NCBI RefSeq assembly: GCF_946478835.1
Contig: NZ_CAMLDV010000016.1
Location: 1 to 36,524 of the forward strand
Source of the DNA: an uncultured Bdellovibrio sp.
GTDB taxonomy: Bacteria; Bdellovibrionota; Bdellovibrionia; Bdellovibrionales; Bdellovibrionaceae
DNA length: 36,524 nt
Reading direction: 5' to 3'
Positions 6,878-15,637 of the stretch are shown one piece after another. The stretch's first letter is position 1. Every line of letters begins with the position of its first letter. The notes under the pieces are model-generated. The model was not told the origin of the DNA. It did no database searches and was given only the letters and a program-made list of their open reading frames with translations. The position numbers and the translations under genes are program-made.

Positions 6878-8488
6878 ATGATGAAGAGATCGATTCAATT
6901 TTTCAAGCATAAAGCCTACGATTTTCGTTGGGCGATTCTCTCAGGCATTTTGGTTGGAACAAGCTACATCCCTTTTCCGCCTTGGGCGCTGATCTTCTGC
7001 TACACACCACTTTGGCTTTACGCGACTGAAGAAAGTCGCAGAGTGAAAGATTCTTTCTGGGCCGCGTGGCTTACACAGTTTGTTTTGAGCATCATCGGAT
7101 TTCACTGGATCGCTTACACAGCGCACGAGTTCGGTCAAATCCCGTGGTCCACGTCCGTCATGGCTTTGCTGCTTTTTTGTGCGTTCATGCATCTCTACAT
7201 TCCCGTGGCTGTCGCTCTGGGAACGTGGCTCCGTCTGCGTTTTTCACTGAGTGCAGGAAAAAGTCTTTTCGTTATTGCGATTCTACAGTCTTTGCTTGAG
7301 CGCGTGTGGCCGGTCATTTTCGACTGGAATTTAGGTTATACGCTTTTCTGGGCAAAAATTCCGACGTACAACTTGGCCGACATCATTGGATTCTTGGGCC
7401 TTTCTTCCGTCGTGCTGCTGTTCAATGCGTGGATGGGCTACATCTGGCTTAAACAAAGTTACGTCAAAAAAGCTCTCACTCACTTAAGTTTTCTTACATT
7501 GACCTTTGCTGCATTAGTGGGCATCGGCTACTGGCACGGACAGAAGTGGAATCATTTTGATGGAGAATTCCGCGCGACCGTCATTCAAGCCAACATCGGA
7601 AACCTAGAAAAGATTTACGCCGAAAAAGGCCGAGGCTATCAAGAAGCGATCACGAATAAGTTTTTGGATATGACTCGCGATGCTGCGCAGAAGTTTCCGC
7701 AAACAGACATCTTCGTTTGGCCAGAGACCGCTTTCCCCGACTACTTGGATCAACATCTTCTGGGAAGAAAACACACGCAGCTTCTTTCCGACGGCTTAGC
7801 TCCCTTGGGAAAGCCTTTGATCACGGGTGCCTATTCTAAAGACATCAACACGGATGAGAAAATCGATCATTCCACTTACAACGGTCTTTTCTTGGTCGAT
7901 GCCAACGGCAACAACCTGGATAAGCCTTACCGCAAGACAGAGCTTCTCGCTTTCGGTGAGTATCTGCCATTGAGCGAACAGTTCCCCGTCTTGCTCAAAC
8001 TTCTTCCTTTTGTTTCCAATTTTGGTCGCGGTCAGGGACCAACAACAATGAAGTGGGAACGCAACGGAGAATCCATTCACTGGGGTGGACAGATTTGTTA
8101 TGAAGGCCTTTACCCTGAGTTCACTCGTGGCCTTGCGAAAAAAGGAGCCGACGTTCTTGTCAACGTCACGAATGATTCTTGGTTTGGTCGCCCTTCAGAG
8201 CCGCAGCAGCATCTTTATATGACTTTAGCTCGCGCCATTGAAGTGCGTCGCCCTTTGATTCGTTCAACTAACACCGGAATTAGCACAGCCGTTTTAGCAA
8301 ACGGTGACGTTCTACAAAAATCACCTCTTCACGAAGAGTGGAGCGGTCAGTTTGTGATAAAGTATCTTAAAAAAGCGCCAACCACTTTGTATGTGCAATG
8401 GGGACACTGGGACTGGGTTCTGCTCCTTATTGTTTTAATCGCGCTGGTAACTACAGGAGCTCTTCATGCAAGATCTCGTCGTTCTTGA
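6878..8488 (+). CDS. lnt: Apolipoprotein N-acyltransferase
   Basis: Lnt adds the third acyl chain to the N-terminal Cys of lipoproteins in the inner membrane. The 536-residue protein has about six N-terminal membrane segments, a periplasmic nitrilase-like domain and a last membrane helix (WVLLLIVLIALVTTGAL). The catalytic triad is visible with family spacing: Glu283 in WPETAFPD, Lys353 in PYRKTELLAFGEYLPL and Cys407 in GGQICYEGLYPE. Either of two consecutive ATG codons (6878, 6881) may be used. The 3' end overlaps mutS2 by 23 bases, so the two are translationally coupled. The window encodes many lipoproteins that would be its substrates. Confidence 0.95.
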   Translation: MMKRSIQFFKHKAYDFRWAILSGILVGTSYIPFPPWALIFCYTPLWLYATEESRRVKDSFWAAWLTQFVLSIIGFHWIAYTAHEFGQIPWSTSVMALLLFCAFMHLYIPVAVALGTWLRLRFSLSAGKSLFVIAILQSLLERVWPVIFDWNLGYTLFWAKIPTYNLADIIGFLGLSSVVLLFNAWMGYIWLKQSYVKKALTHLSFLTLTFAALVGIGYWHGQKWNHFDGEFRATVIQANIGNLEKIYAEKGRGYQEAITNKFLDMTRDAAQKFPQTDIFVWPETAFPDYLDQHLLGRKHTQLLSDGLAPLGKPLITGAYSKDINTDEKIDHSTYNGLFLVDANGNNLDKPYRKTELLAFGEYLPLSEQFPVLLKLLPFVSNFGRGQGPTTMKWERNGESIHWGGQICYEGLYPEFTRGLAKKGADVLVNVTNDSWFGRPSEPQQHLYMTLARAIEVRRPLIRSTNTGISTAVLANGDVLQKSPLHEEWSGQFVIKYLKKAPTTLYVQWGHWDWVLLLIVLIALVTTGALHARSRRS

Positions 8489-10796
8489 TTGGGTCGAAAT
8501 TTTAGAAAAAATCCGCTCTCACGCGACAAGTGAAGCGGCTCGCGAAACTGTGATGACGACAAAACCTTTGTCTTCACCAGAAGCAGCTTATGCCAGCTTT
8601 CAAGAAATTGCTCACGCTACGGAAGTTTTAAATCAGGGCGTGCGTCCGTTCATGCAAAGTTTGGATTTGTATTCCACTTGGATTGCGCGTCTTCGTAAAA
8701 GTGCCGTTTTAAAAAATCTTGAAATCAAAGACGTGCGCAGTTTCTGTCTTGAAGTGTTGGCGCTTAAAGAAGCACTGACTCCGATTGAAAATGAGTGGGC
8801 GCAAAATATTTCTGCAAGTCTTATGAAAGCAGAAGAACCACTTTCTGCAATTGATCAGATTCTAACTCCTAACGGAGAAATCCGCGCAGATGCCAGTGAA
8901 ACGTTGTTCCGCCTTTATAAAGAAAAAGAACGCCTGGCCCGCGAGGTGCAAAGCACACTAGACCGTTTGGTCAAAGATCACCAAATGGAAAACGTATTGC
9001 AGGACAAATACGTTACCACTCGCGATGGTCGTTGGGTGCTTCCTGTGCGCAGCGGAATGCAACATCATTTGCCTGGCGTGATTCACGGATCTTCACAAAC
9101 AAAGCAAACTGTTTTCATGGAGCCTGAAAAGGTCATTCCGACAAACAATCGCTTGCGTCAAATTGAAGTGGAAATCGAAGATGAGATCGAAAGACTTTTG
9201 ACTGAGCTTTCTCGTTATCTTTCTTCGAAGGCTTCTGACATTGAAAGCAGCCGTGTTCTTCTTGAAGAATGCGACGTGCGTTTTTCTCAAGCGCAGTTTG
9301 CTTCTCAGGTAAATGCCCACCCGATTCAGTTTTCTAAAGAAAGCATGGAACTGATTGAAGTGCGCCACCCGCTTTTGCAACTTTCAGGAAAACCTGTCGT
9401 TTCAAATTCGGTTTTGCGTGAGGGTCGCAAAAGTATTTTGCTTTTAAGTGGCCCGAATGCCGGTGGTAAAACTGTTTTACTTAAATCCATCGGTCTCGCC
9501 GCGCAAATGGCGCGCTGTGGACTTCCGATCTGTGCAAGCGAAACTTCGAAGATTCCTTTCTTTAAAGATATTCTTATCGGCATCGGCGATGCGCAAAGTG
9601 TGGATGAAGAACTTAGTACCTTCGCTGCCCACTTAAAGATTCTTTCAAAAGCGGCGAGCTTAAAACATCGCGATAACTTGATTTTGATCGACGAGATCTG
9701 CGGATCAACGGATCCGGAAGAAGGAAGTGCTTTGGGAAGAAGTTTCATTGAAACATTCTCAAACAATGACGTCTTTGCCGTGATCACTTCTCACTTAGGG
9801 CCATTAAAATCAGGGTGGGATGAAGAAAGCCGCGTTCTTAACGGAAGCCTTGAGTACGATCCTAAAACAGGCCGCCCGACTTACCAGTTTATCGCAGGGA
9901 TTCCCGGGGATTCTTTAGCGATTCAAACAGCGAAACGCGTGGGCGTTTCTCAAGCGATCGTGCAAAGGGCGTTGGATGTACTAGCTCCAGCAACACGCGC
10001 GCGTCTTGAAGGCCTTGAGCAGATTGAACAACTCAAAAGTGATATTTCTATTTTGCAAGAGCACTTACGCAAAGAAACCAACGCGGCTCTTGCGATGAAA
10101 AAGAAATACGAAGGTCTTTTAGAGCAATTCAATAAAGACAAAGATGAATGGTTGCAACGCACGGTTAAAAAAGCCGAGCGCAAAGTGGAAGAAGCCATTG
10201 CTCAAGCCAAAGTCACAGAGACCTTTAAACGTCACACGGCTTTGCAAGAGATCAAATACAAACTTCCTGAAATCGTAAAAGCAAAACCGATCACACAACC
10301 CGGCGCTCCCGAAAATGCGGAGGATTTTGCAAAAAGATTCCCGCCAGGATCAAAAGTTTTTGTCGTTTCATTAAATCAAGATGGAATCGTACAAAGCACG
10401 CCGAACTCTAAAGGTGAGGTGTTGGTTCTTTCTGGATCTGTACGATTGCAACTGCACTGGCAAGAATTACGACTCCCCGGAAAACCACAAAACCCGACAT
10501 CGCAACTCGTGCGCCAGGGAAGTTCTTTCTCCGTCGCTCTTGCCGATGACGATCGTACTTTGGATTTGCGCGGAAAAACCGTGGAAGACGCTTTGTCAGA
10601 ATTGGAACTGGCTTTAGATAAGGCCGCTCAGTCCCGTGAAGACCGCATGAAGATCATTCATGGCCATGGAACAGAGGCTTTAAAGAAAGCCGTGCGCACT
10701 TACCTTTCACGTTCTATTTACGTGAAGAAATGGAAGGCGGGCTCCCCTGAAAGCGGCGGAGATGGAATTACTTGGGTAGAACTCGGCGAAGCGTAA
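8466..10796 (+). CDS. mutS2: MutS2 family protein (ATPase with Smr nuclease domain)
   Basis: A 776-residue MutS2. It has the MutS core and clamp helices (about 1-300), the ABC-type ATPase with Walker A GPNAGGKT (329-336) and the LIDEICGSTDPEEG Walker B region, a long charged coiled coil (about 515-610), a KOW-like segment and a C-terminal Smr domain. The Smr catalytic signatures LDLRG (699-703) and HGHG (732-735) are intact. It lacks the mismatch-binding N-terminal domain of MutS, as expected. Roles known for the family are suppression of recombination and rescue of collided ribosomes; which applies here is unknown. AGGAG precedes the ATG, inside lnt. Confidence 0.95.
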   Translation: MQDLVVLDWVEILEKIRSHATSEAARETVMTTKPLSSPEAAYASFQEIAHATEVLNQGVRPFMQSLDLYSTWIARLRKSAVLKNLEIKDVRSFCLEVLALKEALTPIENEWAQNISASLMKAEEPLSAIDQILTPNGEIRADASETLFRLYKEKERLAREVQSTLDRLVKDHQMENVLQDKYVTTRDGRWVLPVRSGMQHHLPGVIHGSSQTKQTVFMEPEKVIPTNNRLRQIEVEIEDEIERLLTELSRYLSSKASDIESSRVLLEECDVRFSQAQFASQVNAHPIQFSKESMELIEVRHPLLQLSGKPVVSNSVLREGRKSILLLSGPNAGGKTVLLKSIGLAAQMARCGLPICASETSKIPFFKDILIGIGDAQSVDEELSTFAAHLKILSKAASLKHRDNLILIDEICGSTDPEEGSALGRSFIETFSNNDVFAVITSHLGPLKSGWDEESRVLNGSLEYDPKTGRPTYQFIAGIPGDSLAIQTAKRVGVSQAIVQRALDVLAPATRARLEGLEQIEQLKSDISILQEHLRKETNAALAMKKKYEGLLEQFNKDKDEWLQRTVKKAERKVEEAIAQAKVTETFKRHTALQEIKYKLPEIVKAKPITQPGAPENAEDFAKRFPPGSKVFVVSLNQDGIVQSTPNSKGEVLVLSGSVRLQLHWQELRLPGKPQNPTSQLVRQGSSFSVALADDDRTLDLRGKTVEDALSELELALDKAAQSREDRMKIIHGHGTEALKKAVRTYLSRSIYVKKWKAGSPESGGDGITWVELGEA

Positions 10797-10817
10797 AAGC
10801 GGCCCGACAGGAGTCCT

Positions 10818-12266
10818 ATGTTGCTTGTCGACTATAATATCTCAAGCTGGATTTTCTCAAAGACCTTGAGCCTTTGTTATTTTGTGGCGTTTTTATCTTT
10901 GATGCCACAACTTCTTGGGCTCTTTGGTCGACAAGGTATTTTGTCGATTGATCATCTCTTGAATCTTTTAGACAACGAAATGAAGGCCGAACGATTTTAT
11001 CACGTGCCTTCGGTGTTTTGGTTGTTCTCTTCAGACTTTGCGCTGAAAGCCGTTTGCTTTATCGGAATGATGGCATCGTCGTTGTCATTCCTGGGTTTCA
11101 GCCAAAGCTTTATGCTTCTTATTTGTTTTATCTGTTACTTGTCTTTTGTGAGCTGTGGGCAGCTTTTTTTAAGCTACCAATGGGACAGTTTACTTTTAGA
11201 GTTTGGTTTCTTGGGACTTTTCTTCGCGCCTTATCAGTGGGAATGGATTCCGTTTGGAGCGCACGTTCTTCATCCGATTCTTTATGGTCTGACGTTGTTC
11301 TTGTTATTTAAGCTGATGTTTTTATCCGGTGTCGTGAAACTCACAAACAAAGATACGTCTTGGAAAGATCTTACGGCAATGACGTATCACTATTGGACTC
11401 AACCACTGCCAACACCGCTAGCTTTTTTTGCCCATAAATTGCCTCTGCACTTTCAGCGCTTTAGCACTCTTGTGTTATTTTTCATTGAAATCGTAACACC
11501 GTTTTTTATTTTTATTCCCGGCCCGCAACAAGTGCTTGCCGTGTTTTTCCTGATCCTTCTTCAAGTTCTAATTGTTCTTACGGGCAACTACGGATTCTTT
11601 AATCTTCTGACTTTAGGTCTTTGCTTAGGAGTTCTGCCAGATTCGGCGTGGGGATTTAAAATCAATTGGGTTGAGGCGACAACAATTCCTACCTACATCG
11701 CAGCGATTCCGGCGATCTTGTTAATTCCCTCCTCCCTGTTTTGGATTTACAAAAGTCTTTTTGAAAAAAGCAAAGCACTCGATTTCATGCTTCCTTACAT
11801 GCGCTTTTTCTATCCTTTCCGTATTTCAAATCCCTACGGTCTTTTTGCAGTGATGACGAAAACTCGACCGGAGCTTGTTTTAGAAGGCAGCAATGACGGT
11901 CATCATTGGGAAGAGTATGAATTTAACTATAAGCCTGTCTCTTTAAAAAAGATGCCGCCGATTGTAGCTCCTCATCAGCCGCGTTTAGATTGGCAGATGT
12001 GGTTTGCAGCTCTTGAAGGATTTAATGAAAATCTCTGGCTGCAAAATCTGATCACTCGTATTTTCCGGGAATCGCCAGACGTGCTTTTGTTATTTGCAAA
12101 AGATCCCTTTAAAGGAAAAGCGCCGAAGGCTTTACGTATTCAGCGCTACGAATATAAATTTGCAAGCTTTAAGGAACTTCGCGAAGAAGGTCTTTGGTGG
12201 AAACGGGACTTTGTCGGCTCTTATGGTCCCGTCTTTCAAAGAGAAGAATTCACGGAAGAGGCGTAA
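10818..12266 (+). CDS. Lipase maturation factor-like integral membrane protein
   Basis: A 482-residue protein with eight or so hydrophobic segments in its first 320 residues, then a soluble C-terminal domain. The C-terminal part carries the run RISNPYGLFAVMTKTRPEL, then LEGSNDGHHWEEYEF and APHQPRLDWQMWFAAL, the conserved blocks of the LMF1 (lipase maturation factor) family. In animals LMF1 folds dimeric lipases in the endoplasmic reticulum; the bacterial role is unknown, possibly folding or export of envelope enzymes. AGGAG precedes the ATG. It follows mutS2 by 21 bases, probably in one transcript with lnt and mutS2. The stop lies in a hairpin shared with the convergent gene. Confidence 0.85.
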   Translation: MLLVDYNISSWIFSKTLSLCYFVAFLSLMPQLLGLFGRQGILSIDHLLNLLDNEMKAERFYHVPSVFWLFSSDFALKAVCFIGMMASSLSFLGFSQSFMLLICFICYLSFVSCGQLFLSYQWDSLLLEFGFLGLFFAPYQWEWIPFGAHVLHPILYGLTLFLLFKLMFLSGVVKLTNKDTSWKDLTAMTYHYWTQPLPTPLAFFAHKLPLHFQRFSTLVLFFIEIVTPFFIFIPGPQQVLAVFFLILLQVLIVLTGNYGFFNLLTLGLCLGVLPDSAWGFKINWVEATTIPTYIAAIPAILLIPSSLFWIYKSLFEKSKALDFMLPYMRFFYPFRISNPYGLFAVMTKTRPELVLEGSNDGHHWEEYEFNYKPVSLKKMPPIVAPHQPRLDWQMWFAALEGFNENLWLQNLITRIFRESPDVLLLFAKDPFKGKAPKALRIQRYEYKFASFKELREEGLWWKRDFVGSYGPVFQREEFTEEA

Positions 12267-12279
12267 TAACTACGCCTCT
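12257..12279. terminator. Hairpin shared by convergent gene ends
   Basis: AGAGGCGTA (12257-12265) and TACGCCTCT (12271-12279) are perfect reverse complements around a 5-base loop. The TAA of the plus-strand gene (12264-12266) and the TAG of the minus-strand gene (12270-12272) both fall at the loop. No long T-tract follows on either side, so termination strength is uncertain. Confidence 0.6.
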
Positions 12280-13766
12280 GAATAGATTTCCGCATATGTC
12301 TTAATTACGTTTTCTTCCACACGCTTGTGCAAGTGATGGCGGCGCAATTCACTGTGATGAGAAACACCCATCGCACCAATCATATGAGCCACGGATTCCA
12401 ATGTCTCTTGATGGAAGTTTTTTACGCGCTCTCTTTTAGTCGGCACGTGAAGACCTTTGACCAAGTTTGGATCTTGCGTCGCTACACCGGTTGGACACTT
12501 ATTGTTGTTGCAACGAAGTGCTTGAATACATCCTAAAGCCAACATCATCGAACGAGCGGCATAAGTCGCATCAGCCCCGATGCAAAGCAGTTTCACGATA
12601 TCAAAGGCCGTTGTGATTTTTCCTGTCGCAATCACTTTGATTTGATCCTTAAGACCCGCTTTTTTCAAAGTATCAACCACAACAACGAGCGCATCCATTC
12701 CCGGAGTTCCGATGTAATTCGTGAACTCTAACGGAGCCGCCCCCGTTCCGCCTTCAGCGCCATCAACAACGATAAAGTCAGGATACAGTTTAAGCTCTTT
12801 CATCAAAGCCACTAGCTCCTCAAACTCCTGACGATGGCCTAAGCAAAATTTAAAACCCACGGGTTTGCCACCGGAAAGCTCGCGCAAAGTAGAAATAAAA
12901 TGCAACATGCCTTTTGCATCCGAGAAAGCTTTGTGGCCCGGAGGAGAAATCACGTCTTTACCCAAAGGCACATTACGAATCGCGGCAATTTCTGGCGTCA
13001 CTTTCTTGCCAGACAAAATTCCGCCATGCCCAGGTTTCGCACCTTGAGACAGCTTAAGCTCAATCATCTTCACTTGCGGATGACTCGAATTTTTCTTAAA
13101 CAACTCCGGATCAAAATCGCCGGAATGCGTACGGCATCCGAAGTAGCCCGTACCGATTTGCCAAATCAAATCTCCACCTGGTTCCAAGTGATAAGGAGAA
13201 ATCCCTCCTTCACCGGTGTTGTGAGCAAAGTGTCCGTCTTTTGCTCCTCCGTTCAATGCCAAAATACTCGCAGTAGAAAGAGAACCAAAACTCATAGCAG
13301 AAATATTTAAGAGCGACATGGAGTATGGCTGTTTGCAAAGATCACTGCCGATAGTGACACGCAAATCTTTGCGACTTAAATGTTTTGGATAAAGAGAGTG
13401 CGTGACGAACTCATAACCTTGTTCGTAAACGTCGTGCTGAGTTCCAAAAGGAACGGTGTCGAGAACTTTTTTAGCACGTTGATAAACCACAGAGCGCTGT
13501 TCGCGGCTGAAGGGTTTTCCGTCGGTGTTGGATTCAATAAAGTATTGATTGATTTCGGGACGGATGGATTCAAGAAGATAACGGAAATGACCAAAAACAG
13601 GAAAGTTGGATTTGATCGCATGACGGTGCTGGCGAATATCGCGAAAGCCCAAAGCAAAAAACGGAATAAAGAAGATCAGTGAATACAATCCCGGCGGCCA
13701 AGCTAAATAAAAAATAAAATTCAAAACAATCGCCGCGAAAAATGCGATATAGAATTCCCGTCTCAT
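12270..13766 (-). CDS. FMN-binding glutamate synthase-like protein, membrane-anchored
   Basis: A 498-residue member of the GltB central/FMN domain family. Two N-terminal hydrophobic stretches (FYIAFFAAIVLNFIFYLAW and LYSLIFFIPFFALGF) suggest a membrane anchor. The barrel carries SFGSLSTASILALNGG, PGHGGILSGKKVTPEIA and DGAEGGTGAAPLEF, the FMN and 2-oxoglutarate site of the family. A C-x5-C-x4-C set (Cys413, Cys419, Cys424) matches the [3Fe-4S] ligands of glutamate synthase. The glutamine amidotransferase and C-terminal GltB domains are absent, so it is a stand-alone homologue of unknown substrate, not a proven glutamate synthase. AGAGG lies 10 bases before the ATG. Confidence 0.88.
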   Translation of the reverse strand: MRREFYIAFFAAIVLNFIFYLAWPPGLYSLIFFIPFFALGFRDIRQHRHAIKSNFPVFGHFRYLLESIRPEINQYFIESNTDGKPFSREQRSVVYQRAKKVLDTVPFGTQHDVYEQGYEFVTHSLYPKHLSRKDLRVTIGSDLCKQPYSMSLLNISAMSFGSLSTASILALNGGAKDGHFAHNTGEGGISPYHLEPGGDLIWQIGTGYFGCRTHSGDFDPELFKKNSSHPQVKMIELKLSQGAKPGHGGILSGKKVTPEIAAIRNVPLGKDVISPPGHKAFSDAKGMLHFISTLRELSGGKPVGFKFCLGHRQEFEELVALMKELKLYPDFIVVDGAEGGTGAAPLEFTNYIGTPGMDALVVVVDTLKKAGLKDQIKVIATGKITTAFDIVKLLCIGADATYAARSMMLALGCIQALRCNNNKCPTGVATQDPNLVKGLHVPTKRERVKNFHQETLESVAHMIGAMGVSHHSELRRHHLHKRVEENVIKTYAEIYSEA

Positions 13767-13969
13767 GTCTAAAAAACCTCTTTTGTTGAAACCAAATTAT
13801 TATCTATAAAACGCCATCAATATAGATCAACTGGACTCAATTTAATATCTACAAAAGCTCGCGTTCGTGACTACAGGCTATACAGAAAAACGGACATTCC
13901 TACAAGAAGACACTGTGAGGGATTTCTCTTTATTTCCTATGGTTCTTTGAAAAAATAGACCTATCACGG

Positions 13970-14875
13970 ATGGAAAACGTCATGGATCAACAGACTTTGG
14001 CCGCCATTTTAGGCGCCTTGGACGAGTGCATTGAAAAATACATCGAGGACCGTAAGAGTCGCATCAGCGATTTCATCGAGCGTCATTTCTCTATCGAAGA
14101 GACCATCGCGATCCAAAAGAAATCCTTTCCCTTGGATTTGCTCTACAGCCCCTTAAATACCCTGTGGGCCATCCCCTATCTTTCCGCGAAAAAATCGGTC
14201 GAGACCTTAGATAAAATGGGATGGACAAAACTCAGTCCGGGCATGGAGAAAGTTCCCTCGGGAATTAAGACCGGTTATCAACGGGAAATTGAACGTCTGA
14301 TTGCCACGGAACTTTTGGATTCCGAAGCCCTGCTTATTGAACTTCGCAAACATCCGACGTTCGCAAGGCTCATGCTTTCTAAAGAACTACAAATTGATGA
14401 ATCTAAAATTCAAAAAGAATTTATCAAAGAGATCGAAAAATACACCGCAAGCCAAGCCTTTATCGCGGATCTCGCAGGATCCTTAATGACACTTGCGGCA
14501 GGCTGGTTGTTTTTTGGAGATAAAAACCTAAGCCTCTTGGGTTTAGGTAACAAGATCGCTAGGAAAATGGCGCGCGATAAAGCGGCTTCTCATTTCTTTT
14601 TAGGTGAAAAATTGGGATCGACTTTTTACGGGATTTTTCCACCGGTTCCGACTCGCACAGAAATTTATATGGCGACCCTTGTGGTGGGAACATTGCTTAC
14701 GGCGTTCAGTATTTTCACAGCCATCATGAGCGATCCTGTCCGTAAAAAGCTGGGACTTCATAACAAAAAACTCACGACCCTCGTTGAGAATCTCGAAGAA
14801 AAATTATTTCTTTTACTTAAGAAAGAACTCAAACAATCCCTGCGCCCATCGGCAAATGACAAACTTGCCAGCTAA
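13970..14875 (+). CDS. Membrane-associated protein of unknown function, resembling DUF6635
   Basis: A 301-residue protein. The first 150 residues are soluble and charged, with the run RISDFIERHFSIEETIAIQ and PLDLLYSPLNTLWAIPYL. Its order of motifs recalls the DUF6635 family (a Phe-rich RHF motif, then DLL-x-x-P-x-N and a helical pair), but this is from memory. Two hydrophobic segments follow (FIADLAGSLMTLAAGWLFF and YMATLVVGTLLTAFSIFTAI) and the C-terminus is a Lys-rich helix. The ATG at 13970 has no clear Shine-Dalgarno; MDQQ at 13982 is an alternative start. It stands alone, divergent from the GltB-like gene with a 203-base gap in which I see no RNA gene or strong hairpin. Confidence 0.7.
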   Translation: MENVMDQQTLAAILGALDECIEKYIEDRKSRISDFIERHFSIEETIAIQKKSFPLDLLYSPLNTLWAIPYLSAKKSVETLDKMGWTKLSPGMEKVPSGIKTGYQREIERLIATELLDSEALLIELRKHPTFARLMLSKELQIDESKIQKEFIKEIEKYTASQAFIADLAGSLMTLAAGWLFFGDKNLSLLGLGNKIARKMARDKAASHFFLGEKLGSTFYGIFPPVPTRTEIYMATLVVGTLLTAFSIFTAIMSDPVRKKLGLHNKKLTTLVENLEEKLFLLLKKELKQSLRPSANDKLAS

Positions 14876-14890
14876 TATTTCACGGACGTC

Positions 14891-14917
14891 TAAAGTTTGA
14901 ACAGCAATTACCAGTAA
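14891..14917 (+). promoter_or_regulatory. Weak sigma-28-like promoter
   Basis: TAAAGTTT (14891-14898) is a perfect match to the FliA -35 box. An 11-base spacer leads to ACCAGTAA (14910-14917), 5 of 8 matches to the GCCGATAA -10. It points at the secreted-protein gene 98 bases downstream. The poor -10 keeps confidence low. Confidence 0.3.
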
Positions 14918-14994
14918 ATACTTGTTCGATTTCTATATTCGAGCAGTTCTTTAAACCCGCTCTAGAAAAGCATTCCGCGGCTATGATAGAAGTC

Positions 14995-15009
14995 CTCCTC
15001 ATAAAGGAG
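14995..15009 (+). promoter_or_regulatory. Short hairpin covering the ribosome binding site of the 15015 gene
   Basis: CTCCT (14995-14999), loop CATAA and AGGAG (15005-15009) can pair; AGGAG is the ribosome binding site 5 bases before the ATG. A five-pair stem is marginal, so any control of translation is speculative. Confidence 0.35.
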
Positions 15010-15014
15010 TTCTT

Positions 15015-15455
15015 ATGAAAAAAGCGGTTTTACTTTTATCGGCTCTGTTTGTTTTCGCGGGCACGACAGCTCAAGCCAAGCTTCAGGAAATGAACGACAA
15101 TGAACTTGCTTCCGTGTATGGCGCTTCTAATATCGCAGCTTACCTTGTGAAAGTCCTTGAACAAAAAATCAACTCTGGACAAAACATCTCCGGCGAAGAA
15201 CTTATGTCGGACCTTGCTTTGATCTCTAAAGCGTTCGGTGTCAGCTTTGAAAACATCCGCGTTTCAGGCGCTACTTACGGTGGCTTGAGTGTATCGCTCA
15301 TTAAAGACGGTCAGGTGATCGGAACAACTCAGCTTCCGTCTCACATTGAGCACGTTTATATCGGTTCGGTTCGCGCAGGCAATGGCCCTTCAATGGGGGC
15401 TCTTGAGATTCAGGGCCTCAATGTGACAGGCCAGATCACAGTCACCGTACACTAA
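15015..15455 (+). CDS. Small secreted protein of unknown function
   Basis: A 146-residue protein with a clear Sec signal peptide (KKAVLLLSALFVFAGTTAQA, cut after AQA). The mature N-terminus LQEMNDNELASVYGAS has the form E-M-x-D-x-E-L-A-x-V-x-G that opens several families of small exported proteins and recalls bacteriocin leader motifs, though here it lies after the signal peptide rather than in a leader. The rest is mostly small and polar residues with a beta-rich C-terminus (ALEIQGLNVTGQITVTVH). There is no Cys. AAAGGAG precedes the ATG. It is a single-gene unit, followed by a palindrome and a sigma-54 promoter for the next gene. Not recognised as a known family with certainty. Confidence 0.75.
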   Translation: MKKAVLLLSALFVFAGTTAQAKLQEMNDNELASVYGASNIAAYLVKVLEQKINSGQNISGEELMSDLALISKAFGVSFENIRVSGATYGGLSVSLIKDGQVIGTTQLPSHIEHVYIGSVRAGNGPSMGALEIQGLNVTGQITVTVH

Positions 15456-15508
15456 GAAGCGCAAAAAGTGACGCTCCTTGTGCGGCACTGTCATAGAAGT
15501 TTGACGAC

Positions 15509-15533
15509 TCACTCTGAGAACGCCTCAGAGTGA
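15509..15533. promoter_or_regulatory. Perfect 10-bp palindrome upstream of the sigma-54 promoter
   Basis: TCACTCTGAG (15509-15518), loop AACGC, and CTCAGAGTGA (15524-15533) are exact reverse complements. Its centre lies about 77 bases before the -24 box at 15598, a place typical for enhancer-binding activators. The half-site CAGAGTGA occurs again at 15585-15592, just before the promoter. It could instead be the terminator of the preceding gene, but no T-tract follows. Confidence 0.5.
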
Positions 15534-15596
15534 GAACAGCCCCTCTTGTAAGTCATCAAAAACACAGCGAAAATCAATTTGTTTCAGAGTGAAATA

Positions 15597-15612
15597 TGGC
15601 ACCGCCATTGCT
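15597..15612 (+). promoter_or_regulatory. Sigma-54 (RpoN) promoter
   Basis: TGGCAC-CGCCA-TTGCT matches the sigma-54 consensus TGGCAC-N5-TTGCW completely, with exactly 10 bases between the -24 GG (15598-15599) and the -12 GC (15610-15611). Transcription should begin near 15623, leaving a leader of about 15 bases that holds the AGGGGG ribosome binding site of the lipoprotein gene. Confidence 0.8.
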
Positions 15613-15637
15613 TTATAGTATGGCATCAGGGGGCTTT

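Noticed and set aside
9326..9787. 153-residue minus-strand frame inside mutS2
   Set aside because: It is antisense to the Walker A/B region of MutS2 and has no independent support.
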